The position numbers and the translations under genes are program-made. Shown here one piece after another: positions 35,801-43,902 of a stretch of DNA of 64,000 bases. The notes beneath the pieces were generated by a model, which saw nothing but the letters and a program-made list of their open reading frames with translations, had not been told where the DNA came from and made no database searches. The DNA lies in contig NZ_JACFYF010000001.1 in NCBI RefSeq assembly GCF_014050145.1, forward strand, positions 682,001-746,000. Reading direction: 5' to 3'. The stretch's first letter is position 1. Every line of letters begins with the position of its first letter. This stretch comes from Vibrio marinisediminis (GTDB taxonomy: Bacteria > Pseudomonadota > Gammaproteobacteria > Enterobacterales > Vibrionaceae).

Positions 35801-36436
35801 ATGAAAGTTAAAGTTTGGGATATTGCTACACGTGTTTATCACTGGGTACAGGCTGCACTGTTTATCGCACTGCTAATGAGTGGCAATTCAGGCAGTGGTC
35901 CCCATGTGCAATTAGGTCTAGCCTTATTCGTGTTGGTGATATGGCGCTTGATGTGGGGAATCATTGGTAGTGAGACGAGCCGTTTTAGTAGCTTTGTCAC
36001 CTCTCCACTGAAAACTTGGCGTTATATTACAGGTAAGACGAAAGCAAAATTGGGTCACAACCCGTTAGGTGCATGGATGGTTGTCATGCTGATTGTTGGA
36101 TTATTGGTTCAGTGCATCTCAGGTTTAGCGCTGTCAGGTCTGCTAGACAATTTACCTTTGGCGAGTATATGGTTAACTGATGACGTTTTTTCTTTATTAG
36201 AACAAGCTCATATCGTGTTAGCTAAGCTTCTACCTTTGTTGGTCGTTTGCCATCTTATTGCGATCTTGGTGTATAAACTTCGCGGTAAGGCATTGCTAAA
36301 AGCGATGTTTACGGGTGTGCAAATAATGGATGAACCCGTGCTTGCGCCTAATTTTGTACGCCAGCGTTATGCTTTTTTGCTGCTAGTTGTTGCGACATCA
36401 GTTACCATGGCAATAGTTGCATTTTCAATATTCTAA
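35801..36436 (+). CDS. Cytochrome b561 family protein
   Basis: 211 residues with four to five helices. The conserved His residues for two b-haems are present: VWDIATRVYHWVQA at the N-terminus, GPHVQLGLALFV, and LEQAHIVLAKLLPLLVVCHLI. It likely passes electrons from the quinone pool to periplasmic cytochromes such as the divergent cytochrome c'. 15 bp before the MarR gene, so same operon. Confidence 0.9.
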   Translation: MKVKVWDIATRVYHWVQAALFIALLMSGNSGSGPHVQLGLALFVLVIWRLMWGIIGSETSRFSSFVTSPLKTWRYITGKTKAKLGHNPLGAWMVVMLIVGLLVQCISGLALSGLLDNLPLASIWLTDDVFSLLEQAHIVLAKLLPLLVVCHLIAILVYKLRGKALLKAMFTGVQIMDEPVLAPNFVRQRYAFLLLVVATSVTMAIVAFSIF

Positions 36437-36451
36437 TTAATGGTCTAATCA

Positions 36452-36880
36452 ATGAGTAATAAATTTGATCGACAATCGAGCTTCGGCTGGATGGTTAATG
36501 TGGTTGCCAATAAGGCTGAGAAGTTGTTCGAAGCTGAATTAAAGAAACATGGTCTAACAGTTGCGTTGTGGCCAACTATGATGTGTTTGTGGGAAGAGGA
36601 GGGTGTTACTCAGCGAGATATTGCTGAAAAGTCTAAAGTAGAAAACTCCACCACAACACGGACTTTAGATAAATTGGAGAAGTTGGGGCTAGTTGAAAGA
36701 CGCGATGATCCCAATAGTCGCCGCTCTTATCGCATTTATCTTACAGAGCAGGGGAAAGCGATCAAAGAAACTCTAATCCCAATCCCTGTGGCTGTTAATC
36801 AACAAGTACTCAGCAGTCTTAATGAACAAGAGCAAAAACAGATCATCGCACTATTGCAGAAAATGGTTGCCGCGATTTAA
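36452..36880 (+). CDS. MarR family transcriptional regulator
   Basis: 142 residues with the winged HTH: VTQRDIAEKSKVENSTTTRTLDKLEKLGLVERRDDPNSRR (wing) around residues 50-90. It probably binds the 54-bp palindrome upstream of its own operon, controlling the b561 and cytochrome c' genes. Its stop overlaps the convergent GST stop by the bases TTAA. Confidence 0.93.
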   Translation: MSNKFDRQSSFGWMVNVVANKAEKLFEAELKKHGLTVALWPTMMCLWEEEGVTQRDIAEKSKVENSTTTRTLDKLEKLGLVERRDDPNSRRSYRIYLTEQGKAIKETLIPIPVAVNQQVLSSLNEQEQKQIIALLQKMVAAI

Positions 36881-37545
36881 TCACCATTTATCTTTAAAGC
36901 TATATCATTATTGACTAAGTCTTTGAATACTGGTTGAGTTGCTAGCGCATCGAGGCTTACAGTTTTGAGGTGTTTAGCGAAAGGAGAGTTATGCATGAAC
37001 GCATTAATTGGCTGTTGCGCACATCTCTCAAATATCGCACTGTGGCGAAAGGCGATGTAATCAAGCGCGCAATGTAAATACAAAGTCGCTAATGTTGGTT
37101 GCATCGCTAAGTGCCTATACTGTCCATCGAGTTGCTGGTTTAGCTTAAGCAATGCTAACTCTAAGCCTTGGACCGCTCGGGAACTTAACTCGTTAGGCTG
37201 CTCAATAAATCGCCCTAGAGCGACAGACTTAAACCCAACCTCCATCAACGTCTTGCTTAACCCCATTAAAGACGCTTCAACTTCATTTTCTAATTGCGGT
37301 AATTGAATTGTTTCAGGCTTGAATTTCGCCACTAAGAAATGGCATATAGCGAAACTTTCGACCACATTAGTACCGTTTTCAAGTTCCAAAGCCGGGATCA
37401 TGCAAAAGGCGTTAACCTGTTTTAATTCTGCTGGAGAACTCCAAGGGTCGACCCACACCAGTTGGAAATCCGAATTCCCAGTTATCACAGCAGTGATCAA
37501 TGCGACGCGCGAGAATGGTGACGTTTCATTTAGGTAGAGGTTCAT
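36877..37545 (-). CDS. Glutathione S-transferase family protein
   Basis: 222 residues, thioredoxin-like N-terminal part (MNLYLNETSPFSRVAL, IPALELENGTNVVESFAI with the Glu-Ser glutathione contact) and a helical C-terminal part. AAGGAG lies 5 bp before ATG 37545, so the longer frame to 37596 is rejected. The ATG shares one base with the stop of the upstream MFS gene, giving a coupled transporter-GST pair, perhaps for handling an electrophilic compound. Confidence 0.88.
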   Translation of the reverse strand: MNLYLNETSPFSRVALITAVITGNSDFQLVWVDPWSSPAELKQVNAFCMIPALELENGTNVVESFAICHFLVAKFKPETIQLPQLENEVEASLMGLSKTLMEVGFKSVALGRFIEQPNELSSRAVQGLELALLKLNQQLDGQYRHLAMQPTLATLYLHCALDYIAFRHSAIFERCAQQPINAFMHNSPFAKHLKTVSLDALATQPVFKDLVNNDIALKINGD

Positions 37546-38759
37546 TAACACTCCTTGTTCTGATGGTTGTGATTCGATTGGCTGAACTTGATACACAATA
37601 GTGCCACTATTAGCGCGGCGCTGCTGAAAGCAAACAGTGGTTGGTAGCTATTCATGCTGGGAGCTAAGCCGGCATAGAGGTAACCAAACCCACCTTGTGA
37701 GAGAGCAAAAGCCATGGTTAACATCCCCCAAGCTTTGGTATTAAGCTCATAGCCGACACATTCGAGCGAGTAGGCAGAGATGAGTGCAACGGTTCCCGTT
37801 GTAAATAATCCAACTATAAGAGATGAGAGCGCCAAAGCAGTGCTGTGCGTTGACACTAATGGCATGATTACACCAATTGATTTTAATAAAAAAGCCCAGC
37901 AAAGCGCTGATTTCAAGTTGAATTTGTCACCTAGCACACCAGCTAATAGTGGTCCTAACGCAGCACCAATACCAAAGATTGCCCACATAAAACCACCGAA
38001 AGCCAATGATTTCCCAAGATCGCGAACAATAAAGTCGACCCAAAATAAGGTATGCGGTAGGTAACCCAGCGCATCCAGCGAATAGGCAATCACTAACATT
38101 AGTAGCGTCGATTTTTTCGCGCTCGACAGTGTGGACAATTTGGCACTCGAAGTCGCGTAATCGGCTTTGAGATCGCTTATCGACCAGGTTCTCCAACTGA
38201 GCGCACTGGCGAGCAAAGTGATGAGCCCCAAAACCAACCAAGCCGCAGAGATACTGGTTGAAATAATCAAGGGTAGTAATGTACCAGCAAGCATGACGCC
38301 TAAGCCAACACCAGAAAAGATGATGCCACTCACGCGAGCTTTCATTTCAGGTCGATGCAGTCGAACAATAAGAGGTGGGGCAAGTATCATTAACATTGCA
38401 CCAGTGGTTCCTGCAATGGCTCGAAGTACAAAATAGTAGCTAAAGGGCGCATCTTGAATGGCGCAACCTAAGAAGCTAAAACTGCTGAGTAGCATTGCAA
38501 TGCGAACTAAAAAGACAACATTAAGATATTTGGTGAGGTAGCTACTGGCGGGAGCGCCAAGGATATAGCCAAACAGAGTGGCGGCACCAAGATATGAAGC
38601 TTCACTGGCATCAAACCACCCCGCATGAATTAGTGCCGGCATCATGGCGATATAGGCAAAGCGACCAATACCCACCCCAACCAATGTGGCGCTCATTCCA
38701 GCTAAAGAGTAAGGGTTGATTAAATTTGAATGTGTGTGAGAGGTTGCTGAGCTTAGCAC
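37545..38759 (-). CDS. YbfB/YjiJ family MFS transporter
   Basis: 404 residues, 12 hydrophobic helices. N-terminal GVGIGRFAYIAMMPAL is the hallmark of the YbfB/YjiJ branch, followed by APPLIVRLHRPEMKARVSG in the cytoplasmic loop between helices. The substrate is unknown. Coupled to the downstream GST gene. Start ATG 38759 gives a long hydrophilic leader (MLSSATSHTHSNLIN). Confidence 0.9.
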   Translation of the reverse strand: MLSSATSHTHSNLINPYSLAGMSATLVGVGIGRFAYIAMMPALIHAGWFDASEASYLGAATLFGYILGAPASSYLTKYLNVVFLVRIAMLLSSFSFLGCAIQDAPFSYYFVLRAIAGTTGAMLMILAPPLIVRLHRPEMKARVSGIIFSGVGLGVMLAGTLLPLIISTSISAAWLVLGLITLLASALSWRTWSISDLKADYATSSAKLSTLSSAKKSTLLMLVIAYSLDALGYLPHTLFWVDFIVRDLGKSLAFGGFMWAIFGIGAALGPLLAGVLGDKFNLKSALCWAFLLKSIGVIMPLVSTHSTALALSSLIVGLFTTGTVALISAYSLECVGYELNTKAWGMLTMAFALSQGGFGYLYAGLAPSMNSYQPLFAFSSAALIVALLCIKFSQSNHNHQNKEC

Positions 38760-38915
38760 GAAAATTCCTTATTCCATCGAGTCGTTTGCCTCATTCTGAT
38801 GACAAACGAACAGCAATTTTCTCATCTATGGTGCTTTGCTGCAGTTAGCCTTTAGTCCAAGTTTTTTTAAAGCCATGTGATATCGATTGTTCAGCTACGT
38901 TGTTATGGTCGTAAA

Positions 38916-38949
38916 AAAGCAACCACGAAACGGGGCGTGTGGTTGCTTT
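38916..38949 (-). terminator. Terminator of the Idr-like operon
   Basis: Perfect 11-bp stem AAAGCAACCAC / GTGGTTGCTTT (38916-38926, 38939-38949), with an A run that reads as U on the minus strand, 20 bp past the cytochrome c stop. Confidence 0.85.
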
Positions 38950-38969
38950 GGCTAAGAAGAATTTGAGGG

Positions 38970-39278
38970 CTATAACTTTGAATAAAATGCTGAGATGTCT
39001 TCAATATCTTGGTCTGTTAGTGCGGCGACCATTGCATTCATGGTGGGGTCCTTTCGGCTGCCATCTTTAAACGCTTTGATTTGCTTAACCAGATAGCCTT
39101 TTTTCTGCCCTGCTAGGTTTGGGTATAACTCAGTCGGGGAGATGCCATTTGCACCATGGCAAGCTGTACAGGTGACGGCTTTGGCTTTGCCTGCTTCGCT
39201 ATCTCCTGCGATGGCATAGCCTGAAGCTGCGACGGCTAGGATACTACCTACGATTATAAAACCTACTGCTCGCTTCAT
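38970..39278 (-). CDS. Small cytochrome c (c553/c5-like), electron carrier of the Idr-like operon
   Basis: 102 residues with a signal peptide (FIIVGSILAVAASGYAIA) and one haem site CTACHG, distal Met in DPTMNAMVAAL. Periplasmic single-haem carrier. AAGGAGG sits 6 bp before ATG 39278; an in-frame ATG 6 bp earlier would lie directly on the Shine-Dalgarno. It follows the molybdoenzyme gene by 84 bp, with a hairpin in the gap, in the place where arsenite-oxidase operons carry their cytochrome c. Confidence 0.9.
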   Translation of the reverse strand: MKRAVGFIIVGSILAVAASGYAIAGDSEAGKAKAVTCTACHGANGISPTELYPNLAGQKKGYLVKQIKAFKDGSRKDPTMNAMVAALTDQDIEDISAFYSKL

Positions 39279-39327
39279 CTTCATCCTCCTTTTGACGAAT
39301 AGACATTGCGTGATCAAACTAGAAAAT

Positions 39328-39357
39328 GAGCGCCAGAGTCCCTACTCTCTGGCGCTC
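39328..39357 (-). other. Intra-operon hairpin between molybdoenzyme and cytochrome c
   Basis: Perfect 11-bp stem GAGCGCCAGAG / CTCTGGCGCTC (39328-39338, 39347-39357), 5 bp past the large-subunit stop, with a weak T-rich tail. It could attenuate the cytochrome c gene or protect the upstream mRNA. Confidence 0.65.
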
Positions 39358-39362
39358 CGCGG

Positions 39363-42059
39363 TCAAACGATATTACGTGGAGCGAACGAGAAAGCTCTAA
39401 ACTCGTTCTTGTATTTCGATTCACCGAGTTTCTTAATGTTGGCGACCCCCATCTTGAAGTTGTAGTTACCTGATATTTGGTCAACGACACGTGTGGTGAG
39501 TGAGTTAGATGGTTGACGCATATCGATCATGTTGGCGTACAAGCAGCCTTTCTTAACCGCTGGAGTGACAATTGCCACTGCCGTTACGGCGGCTTTATCC
39601 AGTTTGATATGACCATTCTCCATTAATTTACTGAACTGGAAGTCATCACCGTGAACACCCAAAATTGTATCTTTGAAGTTGGCGACTCGATCGGAATACA
39701 TCATCACTTGGTCACCCGATTCAATGCCACGTTTCTTAGCATCATCAGGATGGATCTCTACCCAGTTTTCAGGCCAGCGCTGGATCACGTAAGCTCTGCG
39801 TTCTACATCATCAAAACCAGATTGCCAGATCTCATTGATTCGACCGTTAGAGAACCAAAGCTCATCTTCTTTTGGTTGTAGCCACTCATAGAAGTCACTA
39901 AACAGATCCCACGGGTGTTTTTGCAGGTTCACTTTACCGGTTTGGCTATTAAAGTGAGTCAGCTGTTTTTTCAGTACATTGGCGCCTTGAGGACCGTCTG
40001 TCAGACCTTTTTCTGCCAGCTCTGCTTCAGTCATTTCGGTATCGTGTAAACGCTTAGTACCGACTAGTTTTTTGGTGTCATAGTTGTAAAAGACGGGACC
40101 TTGAATGCCGTCTGTACCATATTCACGCAGTTTTTCGTGCAGCGTTTTGCCTTCTTCATGCGCCGCGACTTTAATCATGTGGAAATCTTTGCGGCTGCCA
40201 CGACTAAAGCGCGATGCTTCTTCGGCGACTTGGTTGGAGTTATCCCAATCAAATCCGTCATAACCCATACGCGTAGCGAGTTGGCTAATGATCCACCAAT
40301 CCGGTTGTGCATGCCCAGGGGCATCGGCAAATTTTTGATATAAGCGTAGGCGGCGCTCGCCATTGGCACGCATAAAGTCCACCTCTCCCCAAGTCGCAGC
40401 AGGGAAGACAATATCAGCAAACTTGGCGCCAATAGGGTCGCGTAGGTAGATATCTTGGTTGATGACGACCATGCCACCAGAGTCGGCACGTTTTTTCAGC
40501 GTATCGATGATCTCTTGTTTGTCATAGCTAAAGACTTGGTGAGGGTTAGCAACGGTCAGTTCCCAGAACTTTTTCTGCAAGCCTTGGCTACCACACATCG
40601 CTTGAATCCATGTAGTGCCAATAACATGAGAAAAACGAGTATGACCAGAGTAGAGATAGCGGTCTGTATCAATAGAGCGGCGACGGCGACCCGGAACTTT
40701 CTCGGGTGATTTATTGCGAGGCAGTTTACCGCCAGACTGACCACCTCGTTGGTGACCGCCAAAGCGCCCAACGACTTGACCTTCACGACCGCCAGCACCC
40801 ACAATGGTTGCCAGTGAAGAAATCGCGTTGGTGTTACCGGTATTGTTTGACCAGTAGAAGCCTTTCTCAATACCAATCGAGGTTTTTGGTCTGACACCAT
40901 TGACTGGTTTAGCGAGCATTTCCGCCGCTTTGTAAATCTTAGCCACATCAATACCAGCCACTTTGGCTGCGTACTCTGGGTCGTACTCTTTTTGCGCTAG
41001 GTTCCACTCTTTGTAGCCAGCAAAACCATTGGTTTGGAATTTGCCCCATGTGGTTCGCCACTGCCAAGGGGTGTTACGTGTGCCTTGTCCAAAGCCCGAG
41101 CTTGATTCCCATTTGTTATTGACCCAGTTTTGGATCCATTCGCTGTCTTCCCAACCATTTTCTAGAATCACTCGAATAATGGCGCCAACCACAAGGTTGT
41201 CTGAGCCGGGATTTAGATCGATATGCAAACCGCCTTGGTCTTTAAGCCAAGCGATGCCTGCGGTTTCTCGCGGGTTGAGCATGACTGTTTTCATACCATT
41301 TCGAACGGCGGGCATGATGAACTGAGTGAAGATAATGGTCTTTGTTTCGTATGGGTCGGTACCACAGATCATCAATGTATCGGCCGCGCCCCAATCATCA
41401 TAACTTGGACCAAAGTTATCAAACCCTGCATCTCTAAAGCCCGGCGTCGAAGTAACGTCCGATGGGGTGTCATGGAAGGTAAAATTGGCCGTGTTGACAT
41501 GACGAAGCGCGTATTTGGTAATCGCGTAGGTATTCTCAATGTATTGGTATGAGAATGTTTTCACCCCATAAGCATTAGCGCCATGGGTGTCGATAACATG
41601 TCGACCCACTTGAGCGGCAATATCTAATGCAAAGTCCCAAGGAACAGGTTGTAAGCTACCACCAATACGTACTAAGGGTTGGGTTAAACGGTCGCGAGTT
41701 CCTGTGGCGGGGTTGTAGAGTTTTTGAGCCAACAAGCCCCCGCGCATTGAAGAGTCGCCAGTTTTATTCACGGCGGTCGTGTCTTTATCTGGCACGACAA
41801 CAATGTTATGTGGCTTACCATTGTGCATTACAACATTGTGCTGTGCAGGTGCTACCCAAGACTGGAGTGGTGCACTTGGAAAATCGATACCAAATGCGTT
41901 TTCACTGGCTTTTAACCCCCCATTGGCTTGCTCTAATGGCCAGCGATACACTTTGTAGCCACAGGCGACAATACAGTAGTCACATGCAGTGGTAATGACC
42001 TCAGCATTTTTGGGTGGCAGTGGCGCATGATCTTCTGGAATATAAAAATTAGTGGTCAT
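39363..42059 (-). CDS. idrA: Molybdopterin oxidoreductase of the AioA/IdrA family, iodate-reductase-like
   Basis: 898 residues, DMSO-reductase superfamily, large subunit. N-terminal Cys26-x2-Cys29-x3-Cys33 with GYKVYRWP is the [3Fe-4S] region of arsenite-oxidase-type enzymes, and the matching Ser lies at about 103-104 (GDSSMRGG). FGGHQRGG keeps the Arg/His pair of the AioA funnel, but the AioA loop carrying His195 is replaced (TFSYQYIENTY, about 168-178). No Tat signal: as with AioA, export would ride on the Rieske partner. AGGAGG sits 7 bp before ATG 42059, inside the Rieske gene end. With two peroxidases upstream, the gene set fits periplasmic iodate reduction. Confidence 0.85.
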   Translation of the reverse strand: MTTNFYIPEDHAPLPPKNAEVITTACDYCIVACGYKVYRWPLEQANGGLKASENAFGIDFPSAPLQSWVAPAQHNVVMHNGKPHNIVVVPDKDTTAVNKTGDSSMRGGLLAQKLYNPATGTRDRLTQPLVRIGGSLQPVPWDFALDIAAQVGRHVIDTHGANAYGVKTFSYQYIENTYAITKYALRHVNTANFTFHDTPSDVTSTPGFRDAGFDNFGPSYDDWGAADTLMICGTDPYETKTIIFTQFIMPAVRNGMKTVMLNPRETAGIAWLKDQGGLHIDLNPGSDNLVVGAIIRVILENGWEDSEWIQNWVNNKWESSSGFGQGTRNTPWQWRTTWGKFQTNGFAGYKEWNLAQKEYDPEYAAKVAGIDVAKIYKAAEMLAKPVNGVRPKTSIGIEKGFYWSNNTGNTNAISSLATIVGAGGREGQVVGRFGGHQRGGQSGGKLPRNKSPEKVPGRRRRSIDTDRYLYSGHTRFSHVIGTTWIQAMCGSQGLQKKFWELTVANPHQVFSYDKQEIIDTLKKRADSGGMVVINQDIYLRDPIGAKFADIVFPAATWGEVDFMRANGERRLRLYQKFADAPGHAQPDWWIISQLATRMGYDGFDWDNSNQVAEEASRFSRGSRKDFHMIKVAAHEEGKTLHEKLREYGTDGIQGPVFYNYDTKKLVGTKRLHDTEMTEAELAEKGLTDGPQGANVLKKQLTHFNSQTGKVNLQKHPWDLFSDFYEWLQPKEDELWFSNGRINEIWQSGFDDVERRAYVIQRWPENWVEIHPDDAKKRGIESGDQVMMYSDRVANFKDTILGVHGDDFQFSKLMENGHIKLDKAAVTAVAIVTPAVKKGCLYANMIDMRQPSNSLTTRVVDQISGNYNFKMGVANIKKLGESKYKNEFRAFSFAPRNIV

Positions 42060-42060
42060 G

Positions 42061-42660
42061 TTACGCCTCCTGCATCGCGATAATATTGTCGGTACGACCA
42101 AACAGTAATCCCATCACACCTACGGCATAGATTTCATCGCCTTCTAGCTCTAACAAGATTTGCGGTAGGCTCTCGTACGCTTGGCCAGAGACAATGATGC
42201 CATGGCGGCGCATATCAAAAGTGGAAAGGTGGAATGGGCATTGCCCGAGCACTCGGTGTTCACCGACTACTTTGTACGCTCCATTCATAGGTCCACCTTG
42301 GTGGGTGCACATTAAAGAGAAGCCAACCACATCTTGTTTTGGTCCTAAGCCACCACCTGCGGGTACCCCCATTCTGACTAAAATACCTTGCGTGTTTGGA
42401 CCGTCGTCTGGGTAGTTGAAGTAGAGTGGCTCGTTGAGTTTTAACGCACTCAGCTTGCCGAGTAGCTTACGTGGGTAGCCGACAACACGGGCTTTGGCTT
42501 CAACGGCTTGCGCCGTACCCGGGAACATGGTTATCGACATCACACTTGCTGCCCCTGCCGCTGCACCGGTATACATCAGGAACTGACGACGGGAAATCAT
42601 GCACTTGTTGTGCTCTTTAGCGCTTTCTTGCTTGTTTGATTTATCTGTATTCGAGATCAT
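42061..42660 (-). CDS. idrB: Rieske iron-sulfur subunit (AioB/IdrB family), Tat exported
   Basis: 199 residues. Twin-arginine signal SRRQFLMYTG followed by a hydrophobic stretch, preceded by an unusual ~20-residue hydrophilic leader. Rieske ligands are CTHQGG and CPFHLS. Electron-transfer partner of the molybdoenzyme, which it would carry through the Tat system. The ATG overlaps the TGA of the upstream peroxidase gene and the next gene starts 1 bp after its stop, so the three are tightly coupled. It lacks a Cys in the disulfide position after CTH (Gln instead), which is common in this branch. Confidence 0.88.
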   Translation of the reverse strand: MISNTDKSNKQESAKEHNKCMISRRQFLMYTGAAAGAASVMSITMFPGTAQAVEAKARVVGYPRKLLGKLSALKLNEPLYFNYPDDGPNTQGILVRMGVPAGGGLGPKQDVVGFSLMCTHQGGPMNGAYKVVGEHRVLGQCPFHLSTFDMRRHGIIVSGQAYESLPQILLELEGDEIYAVGVMGLLFGRTDNIIAMQEA

Positions 42661-43892
42661 TTCTTCACCTCCGCCAGCTCTTCCTCACTGAATAGTGGCT
42701 GATATTCAGGCAGGGTCGGATAATCCATTGTGATTCGCTCTCCTGAGAAAGCATCTAAGAACGCCAAAAGGTCTTGTTTCTCTTCTGCTGATAAGCCAAT
42801 CGGTTTGATCAACGGGCTTTTCGTTTGCGGGAAGTCTGTGGTGCGACCATCGGCGGCAATACCACCTCGGTCATAGAAATCGACCACATCTGCCAGCGTT
42901 GCGAGCGTACCGTTGTGCATATATGGCGCGGTGTACTTGGTGTAACGAATGCTTGGTGTGCGGAATTTCCCTTTCATTGACTTTAATTTTCCACGGAAGT
43001 AAACACCGGGATCGGCTTTGGTTTCGCGATACATTTTTTCAGTTGAGCCTTTGGCGTAAAGCTCATAGCGGAAGGTGATTTGTGCCATTGGGTCATTTTC
43101 CCATCGCTTGTTGGTTGGCACACCCACGTTATAGTTTTTCTGATCTGAAGCGAGAGCCCCATTGTGACAAGCGATACAGCTGGCTTTGCCTTCAAACAGT
43201 TGCTTACCACGTAACTGCTGTTTGGTTAGCGCCGATTTGTCCCCCAGTAAGTACTGGTCGAGTGGTGTATCGGTTTGCACTAAAGTACGCTCAAAGGCTG
43301 CAATGGCTTTCCACGCATTACTCACTTTCGGGTAGTTGTCGCCAAACACATTGTTAAAGCGCTCGACATAATCAGGCACAAGAGCAAGGCGAGCTTCCAT
43401 TAGGTCATCTTCACCATTACCAGCGACGCCACCTTTGGCTGCACTCTTCGCTTGCCCTTCTAAAGATTTGGAAGAGCCAGCCCAGAACAACTTTTGATAG
43501 TAAGCAGAGTTAATAATGGTTTGGCTGTTTCGCCAGTGCACCGTACCGGGATAACCTAAGGACAAGTCCGCAGGGAAGTCCCAGCCTAGCGCAGGGTTGT
43601 GACAAGCAGAGCAAGGTGTCGAGGTGTCACCGCCCAAGCGACCATCAAAAAATAGCAATTTACCAAGTTCGACTTTTTCCGGCGTGGTTGGGTTATCTGC
43701 AGGTGTAGGCACTTTGCCTAGGGGCGCCAGCGATGGGTAGCTAACACCGTTCAGCTCAATACTAGCTAGACTGGCTGCGACTTGATCGGCAGTTAATGTC
43801 TGTTTCTCGTCTTGTTGAGCACATGCAGGCAAGGTGGTGAGAGTCGTTGCCATCGCTGCAATTGCAGACAAGGTGATTGTTTTAAATTTCAT
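42657..43892 (-). CDS. Di-haem cytochrome c peroxidase (MauG/CcpA family), IdrP-type
   Basis: 411 residues, with a signal peptide ending in a lipobox-like LPAC, so it may be a lipoprotein. Two haem sites: PCSACHNPALGWDFP (first) and CIACHNGALA (second), then FRTPSIRYTKYTAPYMHNGTLATL, typical of bacterial di-haem peroxidases. In known iodate-reductase loci two such proteins (IdrP1, IdrP2) accompany IdrAB and are proposed to remove H2O2 formed during reduction. AAGGAGGACGAG precedes ATG 43892. Coupled to the Rieske gene. Confidence 0.88.
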   Translation of the reverse strand: MKFKTITLSAIAAMATTLTTLPACAQQDEKQTLTADQVAASLASIELNGVSYPSLAPLGKVPTPADNPTTPEKVELGKLLFFDGRLGGDTSTPCSACHNPALGWDFPADLSLGYPGTVHWRNSQTIINSAYYQKLFWAGSSKSLEGQAKSAAKGGVAGNGEDDLMEARLALVPDYVERFNNVFGDNYPKVSNAWKAIAAFERTLVQTDTPLDQYLLGDKSALTKQQLRGKQLFEGKASCIACHNGALASDQKNYNVGVPTNKRWENDPMAQITFRYELYAKGSTEKMYRETKADPGVYFRGKLKSMKGKFRTPSIRYTKYTAPYMHNGTLATLADVVDFYDRGGIAADGRTTDFPQTKSPLIKPIGLSAEEKQDLLAFLDAFSGERITMDYPTLPEYQPLFSEEELAEVKK

Positions 43893-43902
43893 CTCGTCCT
43901 CC

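Noticed and set aside
39651-41995. Plus-strand frames inside the molybdoenzyme gene
   Set aside because: Antisense shadows of a strongly supported 898-codon gene.
39363-42660. Calling the AioA/AioB-like pair an arsenite oxidase
   Set aside because: The loop with the AioA His195 contact is replaced, no aioX or ars genes are seen, and two di-haem peroxidases accompany it as in iodate-reductase loci. Still open until tested.
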